Shown: one piece after another, positions 12,790-22,122 of the stretch | How positions within the stretch are numbered: the stretch's first letter is position 1 | How the letters are laid out: each line of letters opens with the position of its first letter | From: Brasenia schreberi | Lineage: Eukaryota; Streptophyta; Magnoliopsida; Nymphaeales; Cabombaceae | Direction: 5' to 3' | NCBI GenBank assembly: GCA_036023115.1 | Contig: JAYKKT010000079.1 | Location: 13,631,501 to 13,695,500 of the forward strand | Length of the DNA stretch: 64,000 nucleotides | Notes under the pieces: model-generated | Database searches by the model: none | Told to the model about the DNA's origin: nothing | The model's input: only the letters and a program-made list of their open reading frames with translations | Position numbers and translations under genes: made by a program

Positions 12790-14060
12790 TGCAGGACTGC
12801 ATACAGACTAAGGAATTTCAACTTGAACATATGAAGTCAGATAATCAATGTGTAGACATGTTAACTAAGGCTCTTAACATAAATTTGCTACTTAGATTAT
12901 GTAGCAAGTTGGGTGTAACATCTATCTTTCAACTTGAGGGGGGAGTGTTGAAGCTTCTAGAAGTTGATGATATTTAAAGTATATTCAGTCTGTCTTTTCT
13001 TATTTCAATTAAATACATTTTTAAAGGTAGCTTTAAATAAGTCTCATTAATATCATTTAGATAAATTAGTCTTTTTGTACATTGTTATTTAAAGGGTGAA
13101 AACCCTAGCTGATGTTATTGGTTTTTCATGAAGACAAATAATAAGAAAGAGCAAGTGGCGGCAATATTCAACCTATAGACAGCACTAGAGCCATCTTATC
13201 GTATTATTTTGATTTAGTAATTTTTGTTTATTTCATGCTTTCTAATGCACAGTAGAAGAGGTAGGAGATATCCTACCACAAGAGGAAGAGGACGAGGTGC
13301 CTTCTAAGGAGATGAAAGGACAAGCTAAAATGCACTCACTGTGGGAAGAATAAACATTTAATAGAATAATATTGAGACCTACTCGGTAAACCTCTCAATT
13401 TAAAAACAAAGCTTATGTTGCAGGTACTTTAGAAAATAAGCTGAAGAAGAGGGAAATTCAGCATTCACACTTGTTATGAAAAGGTTAGAAGGAATAGAAA
13501 GTTGACTCAGGAACACGACAAACACATCTATGGACCGTTAAGGATCAGTTGTCTCTATAATGTCAAGAGAAAAGACCAACTATGAATTTGGTAACATATG
13601 TTCTCGGCTTTGTGTTTGGATAATTGATTCAGGGCTTGAGATCATATGATAGAAAGTAGTAAAGGTATATATGAATATGAAAAACTACATAAACAAGTTC
13701 GAAAAGGGAAGTTCGAAAAAGGAAGTTGAAATTAATGTTTGGAAATGTTATACTTGTATTGTATGTGCCTAATATTAAATTTATTATGTGTTAGTTCTTT
13801 GGTGAAAAACACAAGATAGTCAGTAACCTTCCTATCTTATGGTTGTATGTTTCAAGACCTGACGCTAGGGAAAACCTTTGGACATGGTAGTCTCAAGAAT
13901 GGGCTATATATTCTCAAGGTCACCCTATACAAGCACATGGTGTTGTTATGGCCGATAGAAGACTTAAGATCTCTTTGTAGCATAGTAGATTAGGGTATTT
14001 ACTTTTATCTAAGTTGAGAGTTATCCTACTTGATATATATGATCTAATACTTGACTGAGC
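12790..14060 (+). mobile_element. Ty1/copia fragment with internal LTR
   Basis: Reads in an unusual order. First the C-terminal end of the copia RNase H (12795-12935: EFQLEHMKSDNQCVDMLTKA), then a polypurine tract (12936-12945) and an LTR. Then come a CCHC knuckle (CTHCGKNKH near 13330), the protease motif WIIDSG (near 13620), and a GAG-pre-integrase segment (LTLGKTFGHGSLKNGLYIL near 13860-13915; HSRLGYL near 13990). Stops and frameshifts are frequent, and integrase and RT are absent. It sits inside the DUF659-to-BED interval of hAT H1. Confidence 0.75.
12946..13172 (+). repeat. copia LTR (about 227 bp) flanked by internal sequence on both sides
   Basis: Begins TGTTGAAGC directly after the polypurine tract GAGGGGGGAG and appears to end near TTCAAC at 13172. 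A weak initiator-tRNA-Met-like primer site (CACTAGAGCC) follows within 20 bp. The 3' boundary is approximate because only one copy is present. Confidence 0.6.
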
Positions 14061-14869
14061 TCCAGGAGTCATACGTGGGGAAAAAATAAAGGCATCCTAC
14101 TACCTCCTCTAGTACCCCTCGTAGGCATTAGGCGAATAGGAGCTCTTGCAGTGGAACAGAGTCAACTCCACTGTTACTACCACCAGAACCTATACTTTTT
14201 TCCTTTTCTCGCCTTCTCCTCTCCTCTTCAGCCACCTCTTTTTCATCTTAATTGTACCATGGAATTCATCACCACCATACATCCCTTGAGCAGAAGTATC
14301 TTCAAACGATTGAGATATATCCCAACCACCTATTTCTGCCCTCTCTCACCCTTAATCTCTTATTCTCCTTCGAAGCCTCCAATACCTACTCAATCTTATA
14401 CTTCACTGCTTCGGTAATCCGAGAACATGCACTAGTATCTTTCTTGATTCCCGCAAGGTGATATTTCATACGAGAAATATCACCATGTTTTACTGTACTA
14501 TAAAACATGCACTTGTTCAGGTGAAACACTTAAGAATCTTATTAATAAACTACGAAGTCAACAAGAATAAGATAAGAAGAGGATCTGGAAGCAAGAGAAT
14601 GACGTGAAAAAGGGTTTAGAAAGAAGCAGAAATGAATTTCATAACTTTCAGATTTTTAAATTTTATAATAGAAAATTAGCATTGACTCATACAATATAGA
14701 GTGCATTATACAATACGGTACGATATACCCCCATATCGTACGATATGTTACGATACGACACAATAAATCGCTTATTGCGATACGTGTCACTGTATCATAC
14801 CGTATCCATATATGATATACGATAAAATCGTATCGTATCATATGATATGATACGATTTTTATAACATTG

Positions 14870-15410
14870 CCTATATCCTCAATCTCCTTTGCTTTTTCTT
14901 CAACCCACTTTGTCTCTTGAAAACATAGAATATGAATATTTCTCTGAATCATAGTATCTATCACCTCTATTAGCTTACTGGACAATGCTTCAATATTATA
15001 AGAACCAATACGAATCTTATTATCTAGCACTAGCTTCCTTATCCCCCGCATCCGTCAATGTTGAAAATGCAGAGACCCTCTATGTAACTTATTCACTACA
15101 TTCGGGCTGCAATGTAGCGAGACTAACTTCTTTACTCACACCCGTCCATAATGTGGGAACCCTCTCTGTAATTGATTCACTACATCCGGGCGAAAATATA
15201 GTGACCCTTGCTTACTTTTCACTTCGTTCGGGCTCTACAGCGCATCGTTAAGAGGGGACACCCCAACACAATATCATAATTTATGTAATCCATGATATAA
15301 AAATCCGACTAAGTTTTATAATGGTTGTCGAAAGCATAACACAATCCTCCTCATTTATCTAGGCATGAGACCGGCCATGCAAGGGTGATCCCTTACATGA
15401 GCGGAGTTAT
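14870..15410 (-). mobile_element. RTE LINE A, 5' end (minus strand)
   Basis: Continues LINE A after H1. On the minus strand it encodes the start of the endonuclease ([20 protein letters not shown] and [20 protein letters not shown]) preceded by the 5' UTR (15050-15410), which matches LINE C 48695-49070 in reverse. It ends at the GGGCGGAGTTA-type 5' terminus and is followed by the right copy of the target duplication at 15409-15424. LINE A therefore has both ends. Confidence 0.85.
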
Positions 15411-15424
15411 AAGACAGCATGTCT

Positions 15425-15548
15425 GCATTGTTAAATATAGGGTTTGCAACTGAATTTCATCAATCGTTGGTTATTAAGAGTGGATTCCATAAGAAGGTCG
15501 AAAGAGATTGGTGATGGTAGGTAATACTAGTGAGGGATTTGTTCAAAG
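15425..15548 (+). other. Continuation of the NTH1 intron after the LINE A nest
   Basis: By the LINE A target duplication, this 124 bp joins directly to 4253, so it is host intron sequence cut off from exon 7. It holds GTGGATTCCATAAGAAGG at about 15480, which faintly resembles the expected start of NTH1 exon 8, but the reading frame closes within ten codons. hAT H3 begins at 15549. Confidence 0.45.
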
Positions 15549-16780
15549 CAGTGTTGTCTGACGCGTATCGTATCGTGTATCGTTAGGCTCCACGATACGG
15601 GTGTATCGTATCGTATCGTATTTTAATATTAAAATAATGTAAAAATTAATTAAAAAACAATAAAAATTAGTAAAAATTCGAAAAAAATAAAAAAAAAAAT
15701 CAGGAAAAAATCAGGAAAAATCTAATAATTGCTTTAAATTCATATAATGTAAGTTTAGTACAGATTGAGCATTCAATGTTGAACAATTGCATCCAAATTT
15801 ACATATTTTGAATCCAAAAAATAAAATACAGACACAGTTTACTTTACACTAAAGTTACATACAATGTTACATTTTACAAATTGTAATCAGGATCATCAAC
15901 TAAATAATCTTCATCTTCTCCTTATTGCAGATCCTCAGCCACGCCCACACCTTCTTCAAAATCAAATTCGTCATCTCCATAATGTTGTTGCGCTCCTTCC
16001 AAATTAATCCAGGCAACGTCTTCTTCTGTGAGGAGGGCATTTTCTTCGGTGTCTTCCATAACCCAATCTTCTAATATATCAAAATTATCCAAACTTATTG
16101 GATCAAACTGACTTTCTTCTCTATTTACTTTTTTTAATTGCCTAAGATACAAACAAAGATAAACAATTAGTAAGTAATATTAACAATTGAAAACTGAAGT
16201 TAAACAATATTGAATTGAAAATTTGAAAGTAATAGTAATACAACATTACCTTTCACGAAGGCGCATGTTACAACGAATATAAACCAAATCATTAAGCCTT
16301 TTGTGTTCCAACCTGTTGCGCTTTTTTGTATGGATATGTTCAAAAACACTCCAATTTCTTTCACAACCTGTTGCACTACAGGTTTGGTTTAAGACTCTGA
16401 CTGCAAAATCTCTAAGGTTTGGACAATCACTTCCAAACCTGTTCCACCAAACATCTGTAAAAAAATACAAACATTAGATACATAATAATCTACAGTAATG
16501 TAAGATGCAACTTAAATATGAAAATAAACAATTTATCTGAATGCATTGTAGTGCAGTTGTAAATTGCAACAGACAAACCCATCAAGTGAAGAGCATTATC
16601 ATATATCTCCATCTCTCGATGTATCGCATCTGCTATGTTCTCATAAGGGACTATTCTGTCGATACAATGAATGATTCCTCGATTAACCTCACCGAAAAAG
16701 TACCATCCTTTTAACAAGTTTAGATGTTGACCTAAAAAAATAAGATAATTTTGGGGCAACACACCAAGAAGTTTAGAAAG
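15549..16780 (-). mobile_element. hAT element H3, 3' part
   Basis: Left terminus CAGTGTTGTCTGACGCGTATCG with further CGTATCG repeats to about 15640. Minus-strand coding follows: acidic tail 15922-16152 (DILEDWVMEDTEENALLTEE), hATC dimerisation domain 16246-16470 (WWNRFG, LNQTCSATGCERNWSVFEHI, RLNDLVYIRCNMRLRER), and the segment before it at 16550-16690 ([15 protein letters not shown]). The 5' part (DUF659, BED finger, second TIR) is missing; a copia fragment starts just to the right. Same family as H4 and H5. Confidence 0.8.
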
Positions 16781-16846
16781 CTATTTATCCTACTTGTCCA
16801 TCTGTTTGTTAAAATACTCAATCTATTAATGAATCTCACATAGAAA

Positions 16847-17430
16847 TGCAATAACCAGACAGAAGAAGAATGGCTAGAGGTTGCCACCTCTTTCTTATTT
16901 TTCATTAGAATTTCTACTAAGATTACAACACATATATAAAGACTTTACAACTTGGAAAACAGAACTAGCCCTAAATAAATATAATTGAAAAATCATGTTG
17001 GATTGGTTCATATCTGAATGGATCTTATCCAAACCTATAACTTCTCGATACTCCCCCTCAAGTTGGGAGAAAGATGTTGATGACTATCAACTTGTGAAGC
17101 ACATCTGCAAGACTAATCCTATTGACTGCTTTGTTAAAAATATTAACATACGGATTTCTGGAGTTTACATAGGTCAACCTGAATACTTGATTGACTACTT
17201 TCTTCCTTATGAACTGATAATCAATGTCAATATGTTTTGTTCTTTCACAAGACATGATTAAAGGTAATTTCTATGGTTGTTTTACTGTCACAAAAAAGAT
17301 GAATAAGATCTCCAGATTCTATGCCTAACTCTTTTATAAGAGACTTTAATCATAGCTCTTTACACAATCCTTGAGTAATTGCTTTATATTCTGCTTCTGT
17401 ACTAGAACCAGCATGCAATACGCTAGATTT
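16847..17430 (-). mobile_element. Ty1/copia 3' end: RNase H, polypurine tract and LTR
   Basis: Minus-strand fragment. The RNase H part (17058-17420) has SSTEAEYKAI and ERTKHIDIDYQFIRKKV; it is followed by the polypurine tract (reverse of CTCCCCCTC, 17051-17059) and a 204-bp LTR (16847-17050) whose inner end reads TATCGAGAAG and whose outer end is TGCA on the plus strand. Gag, integrase and most of RT are absent. The sequence 17430-17643 is not assigned. Confidence 0.7.
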
Positions 17431-17643
17431 ATTTGTGATGCTACTGTAAGCATGAACTATCTTCATGAAATACTGAAAATGGGACTTAGATTTCACAAAA
17501 TCTCCCAAGGGTTTTGATCTGATGGTGAATTCATTATTTTTGAAGTTGATTTTCGTAAAAGATCTCTATGAAATAAGTTTGCGGATTTGGTGGGTGAGCT
17601 CACCATCTTTTGAGATTTAAATAGCCTTGTCATCAGTTTTACT

Positions 17644-20150
17644 CAGTGTTGTCTAATGCGTATCGTATCGCTGGGCTCCATGATACGGGCGTATCGTATT
17701 GTATCGCCCGTATCATACTTTAATATTAAAAAATTATAAAATTTATTTAAAAAATCAAGAAAAATTAGTAAAAATCCGAAAAAAATCTGAAAAAATCTGA
17801 TAAATGTTTTAAATTCATATAATGCAAAGTTTAGTATAGATTGAGCATTCAACATTGAATAATTGTATCCAAATTTATATATTTTGAATAAAAAAATGAA
17901 ATACATTTACATTTTACAAATTATAATCAGGATCATCAACTAAATAATCTTCATCTTCTCCTTATTGAAGATCCTCATCATCAGCACCTTCTGCATGGAA
18001 ATCAAATTCTTCATCTCCTTCCAAATTAATCCATGCAATGTCTTCTTCAGTTAGGAGGGCATTTTCTTCATTGTCTTCTATAATCCTGTCTTCTAATATA
18101 TCAAAATTATCCAAACTTATTGGATCAAATTGGCTTTCTTGTCCATTTACTTTTTTTAATTGCCTACAACAAAGAAAGATAAGCAATTAGTAAATAATAT
18201 TAACAATTGAAGTCAAACAATTTATTGAATTGAACATTTAAGTACTAAGTAATACAACATTACCTTTCACGAAGGCACATGTTATAACGAATAAAAACTA
18301 AATCATTCAGTTGCTTATGTTCCAACCTGTTGCACTTTTTTGTATGGATGTGTTTAAAGACACTCCAATTCTTTTCACAACCAGTTACACTACAAGTTTG
18401 ACTCTAAACTTTGACTGCAAAATCCTTAAGGTTCGGGTAATCAGTTCCAAACCTATTCCACCAAACATCTATAGAAAAAGACAAATATTAGAGACATAAT
18501 CCACAATAATATAAGACAAGTTGATTTAAGAAACTTAAATACGAAGATAAACAATTTACCTTGACGCATAGAAGTATGGTTGCGAATTGCTATAGTCAAA
18601 CCCATCAAGTGAAGAGCATTATTATAGATCTCCATCTCTCGATGTATAGCATCTGCTATGCTCTCATTAGAGACTAATCTATCTATACAATCAATGATGC
18701 CTCGATTAACCTCACCGTCCCTTTTGAAGCTTGCTGAGTACCTGAATGATGGGTTTAGATAATATGTTGCTGCATGAATAGGCTGATGCAATTGTTTATT
18801 CCATCTATTATCAATGATTTTTCACACGGACACATAATCTCTCTTTTTTCCATTAAAATTATTTCTAATAGCTTTTTTTGCCCTATTCATGGCTTCATAA
18901 AGATAGCCCATAGATGGTTTCTCCTCGCTATCAGCCAATCTCAAAACCTTTACTAATGGACATGTAATCCTCAACAGTCTAACACATACATTCCAAAATG
19001 TACTTTGTGTTGGAAATCTCATTCAACTTTATGTTTCTTCTGTTCTGAGGCAACTCTGAAAATTGTTGCCACTCATCTCAGGAGAACGTTCTCTTTAATG
19101 CTTGCTTTTATCTCACAATACTCTATATAGATAAGAAATTTATTGCAAACTGAGTTGCAACTATTCGAAGAAGCTCTGCACATTCTGTATATCTCCTCAT
19201 CATACACAAAACAAATGCATGATTGTAAATGAATTTTGTGATATCTAGCAACACTCAGTTGCTGCCTTTATTTCATCCATCTCACCAATGTCCTCAAGAA
19301 TGAGATCTAAACAATGGGCTGCACGTAGTGTCGAGTAGAAAGTCTCATAAATATCAGTTAACTCCTTCCCAACTGCTTTGTAGTTAGTTGCATTATCTGT
19401 AATCAGTTGAACTACATTCTCTAGCCTAACCTCTTGTATAACCTTATCAATTTCTTGTCGTAGGATATACACAGTGTGCCTCTCCTCTGACATGTCCAAA
19501 GATCTCAAAAACATAAGTTTTGTAGGAGGAAAAAATGAATGTATGCTAGAAGCAGTTCTTCCTCTACTCCTTTATGAACTTCCTCTTCTACCACCTCCAA
19601 AGTCTTCAGCAACCCTCTTTTCCCTGCTAGGTGCTCATGAACTGCTACTACCTATCTCTATTCTGGCATCTGAAGGCAATCTGTCAGTGAATCCAAATCC
19701 AATATCATCATCATCTTCTTCAAATATCTCCAAATCATCCTTTTGTTGTCTCCTCTTTTGTATACTCTCAATCATCTGAAGACATTGTCATTTAATACCT
19801 TCTGGCAAACTTCTAACTCTGCATGGGCAAGGAGCAACTTCTTTCCTAGTCCCTGTTAGGTGGTGTTTCAACCATTAAATTCCACCACTAACCACCCTCT
19901 CATAAAATAAACATCTTATCACTGTCATGCCGGATCATCAAACTTAGAATGGGAGTCTCTACCACCCCTTCCTGCCATCTCAATTGAGTATTTTAATTCA
20001 AACAAAAACCTGAAAATAAAAGTACTTCATAAAACCCCAATCGTCAAATAACACTCAAATAGAGTGTCTCCCACTTCATGAATGCAATAAAAATCATATA
20101 CACACTTAATAACTTCATATTTTGTCATTCAAAAAAAGAAAAATAAGTAA
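17644..20150 (-). mobile_element. hAT element H4, internally deleted, 5' end lost
   Basis: Left terminus CAGTGTTGTCTAATGCGTATCG. The order matches H5 in reverse up to about 20150, where similarity to H5 stops in the middle of the 5' leader. No right-hand terminal repeat follows; a GC-rich block of different composition is joined there instead. No target duplication can be paired. Confidence 0.8.
17962..19990 (-). pseudogene. H4 hAT transposase (BED, DUF659, hATC), broken
   Basis: From its N-terminus at the right: a BED finger near 19800-19990 ([16 protein letters not shown], then [17 protein letters not shown] residues, split over two frames). Then an Asp/Ser-rich linker. The DUF659 part (19245-19514) has [30 protein letters not shown] and [15 protein letters not shown]. 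The central part (18822-19020) has [21 protein letters not shown]. The hATC part (about 18255-18475) has ERNWSVF/HIHTKK-type residues, and the acidic tail is at 17962-18186. Compared with H5, about 0.37 kb encoding the start of DUF659 ([14 protein letters not shown] to CPKGLM) is precisely missing at about 19516. Stops and frameshifts occur throughout. Confidence 0.75.
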
Positions 20151-21011
20151 ATAAAACAAGATTGGTTTTCGATTCTTTCCGGAACCAAGAACAAAAATAA
20201 AAATGGTCACAAGGATGAGTACACAGAGGAGAGGAGAAGTAAGCTCCGAGTAATGTTGGCGGTGAGCGCATGCCGGTGCATCACAGAGAGTGACGGATCG
20301 AACAACGCGACGGCAATGATTTGAAGCGATGTTGATGGTGCGCGGCTGGACTTTAGTGGTAGATGCGTAGCAATTGTTCCCGGCAATAGATTTGAATGCG
20401 GTTGAGCGGTGGGACAGACCGCGTGGATGGGGGCTCGCACGGAGTAGCGGTGTAGGTGCGAGGCTTGTGCGTGTGGATGAAGTCGAGGTCACTGAGTGCT
20501 TGTGAGCATGGTGATTATTGGGAGGTCACCGGGTTGGCGTGAGCTGCACTCTGGCCTGCAACGCGGGCGGATCCCCGGATGGTGGTGGGAGTTTGGGAGG
20601 AGTTGGATGGGTGAAGATGTTTGGGCAGCGGAGGTGAATGTGGCGTACGATTCTTCGATGGGAGGAGATGATTGTGGAGGACTGTGGTGGTTCCACGGCA
20701 AACCGATTCGGAGCTTTGTGTGTTTGAGTTCACGGTGAGGCATTGTGGCTATTGGTGAGGTGGGTTGAGCGGATCGATGAGCACGGTACAGCTCGTGGAG
20801 GCAGCGTGGTGGAGGCCAGTCTGACGTAGTAATGTCGTTGATGAGGACGCCCCTCTTGGGTCATAGTTCCTATAAATTGGGGTTCTTTGGTTCTGGCGTA
20901 GTGTTAGGGAATAGTCTTTGGTGGGTGATTTGTCTTTGAGTTGGACTCGGTTTGGGTGGGCGATATGGTGATGAAGGTGGCACGGTAATGTGGTGTGTCT
21001 TTGGATGGAGG
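20151..21011. other. GC-rich block of unknown origin next to H4
   Basis: Composition changes sharply here from AT-rich hAT sequence to G-rich plus-strand sequence. Several overlapping open frames exist on both strands (for example 20115-20492 minus and 20496-20738 plus), but none has recognisable motifs, conserved spacing or splice signals. It could be host sequence captured by, or left beside, hAT H4, or part of an unrecognised element that also includes 21438-22030. Confidence 0.35.
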
Positions 21012-21020
21012 CTTAGTGAT

Positions 21021-21428
21021 TTAGTGTGTGTTTGGTTTGAAGTTGGTAAACTTAAATTTAGTTAAAAGTGTGTTTGTAAACTTTAGTTTGGTTAAAAGTA
21101 AGTTTGTAGTAATATCATTTATGTTTGGGAAGACTTTATGTCTCAAAAGTGAGTTTGACAAACAGACAGATGATGTTTGGATGAAGATTAAAATCATAAC
21201 TTTTGAAGTAAGATTGAAGAGAAAAAATGTTCTCCAACACACTTTTGCTCAATGGAAAAGTAAAAAAATTCTTGCTTTCACTCCAACACACTTTTAAAAG
21301 TATTTTTAGATTTGAACTCCGTGAAAAATAAAAATCCTCAAACGTGATTTCATGAGTGAAACTCCATAGTTCGAGAACTTTCCCACGAAGTGTGTTTGAG
21401 TTTGCAAGCTGCCAAACTAAACATACTA
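21021..21428 (+). mobile_element. MITE with 9-bp target duplication (MULE-like)
   Basis: 408-bp non-coding element. Ends TTAGTGTGTGTTTGGTTTG and, reversed from the right, TAGTATGTTTAGTTTGGC form an imperfect ~18-bp inverted repeat. It is flanked by an exact 9-bp direct repeat CTTAGTGAT (21012-21020 and 21429-21437). A 9-bp duplication points to the Mutator superfamily. The surrounding GC-rich block continues on both sides. Confidence 0.65.
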
Positions 21429-21437
21429 CTTAGTGAT

Positions 21438-22029
21438 GGGGTTGTGTGGTGTTGTTGGTGGCGATGGGCACGTGGTGGGTTTGGTTCAATAAATGGGGCT
21501 GTGGTGTTGTTGGTGAGGTGGGAGGTTAAAGATGTGGTGGTTTTGATGGTGAATCAAAGCTTGGAATCAGTTGGCTATAGGTTGAAGATGGTGGTGATTT
21601 GGGTTTGGGATTGGTCTGTACTGGCAGGAGTACTAGGACCAAAACTCTCTGCCCTACTCTCTACAGCGCTCCTACTGCTTTTCTTTCTCAACTCGGCTTC
21701 ACTCTCTCGATTTCTTGCTTCAAGGAAATTCTCCTTCTTCTTTTTTACTCATTATGTTAAGTGTTGTTAATTTAAAGGAATCTAAAGGATTGTATTAGTG
21801 TGCGTATGTGAAAGTTCAATAGTGCAGTGCGAAGCAAGAGTGAGTCGAGGGAACCAACGGCGTTGTTGCCTCCTCTTGGAGTGTATATTGAGCTGGGTTT
21901 GCTAGAGTTGGCAGTGTAGAGTTGGCGTGTAGGTGGTGTGTGCGGGAAAGTAAGTGGAGCAACTACTTGTATAATAATGTCAAAAAGAAGTGCGAGCAAA
22001 AAAAGCCTTGTTCCGCCTTGAGTGGTGTT
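21438..22029. other. G-rich region, no gene recognised
   Basis: Continuation of the GC-rich block after the MITE. The plus strand is G/T-rich and simple in structure (many TGGTG and GGTGG words). One open frame (21390-21770) is long because of composition, with no motif recognised. Confidence 0.35.
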
Positions 22030-22122
22030 GTGTATGTCTCTTGCCATATGCATTGGTATTGTGTATGTCGCTTGCCGTATGCATTGGTATTGTGTGTAAT
22101 CTTGCCATACGTGCATTAATGC
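22030..22122 (+). repeat. Three-copy 31-bp tandem repeat
   Basis: Units begin GTGTATGTCTCTTGCC at 22030, GTGTATGTCGCTTGCC at 22061 and GTGTGTAATCTTGCC at 22092, an exact 31-bp period with a few substitutions. Confidence 0.8.

Larger units (their letters stand above)
9702..14560 (-). pseudogene. H1 hAT transposase remnant
   Basis: Pieces in reverse order. The acidic tail (9790-9987) has DILDDWIEEEE. The hATC dimerisation region (about 10130-10310) has WWTRFG and SSSGCERNWS. The middle region (10392-10670) has RWNCQMHNDLHAVAYFLN. After the H2 insertion the DUF659-type region continues at 12104-12790, including YLPFNVANSFSFQNM. After the copia insertion come the N-terminal low-complexity part and a degenerate BED zinc finger near 14400-14520 (HGDISRMKYHLAGIKKDTSAC). 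Many stops and the two insertions make it non-functional. Its sequence is clearly diverged from H3, H4 and H5. Confidence 0.75.
9360..14869 (-). mobile_element. hAT element H1 inserted in LINE A (nested)
   Basis: The left end reads TAATGTTGTAAAAA (9360 on) and the right end ATTTTTATAACATTG (to 14869), which form an imperfect 14-bp terminal inverted repeat, CAATGTTRTAAAAA. Flanking 8-mers CTTGTATC (9352-9359) and CCTATATC (14870-14877) fit an aged 8-bp hAT target duplication. On both sides LINE A continues exactly in register when compared with LINE C. Terminal regions are rich in CGTATC/GATACG repeats. The transposase runs on the minus strand and is interrupted by hAT H2 (10876-12095) and a copia fragment (about 12790-14060). 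Confidence 0.85.

Noticed and set aside
15560..15640. CGTATCG clusters considered as CRISPR-like or operator arrays
   Set aside because: Spacing is irregular and they always sit next to CAGTGTT-type ends, so they are hAT subterminal repeats.
20115..20743. Several overlapping frames in the GC-rich block
   Set aside because: Frames on both strands overlap, none has a recognisable motif or splice logic, and high GC alone lengthens frames.
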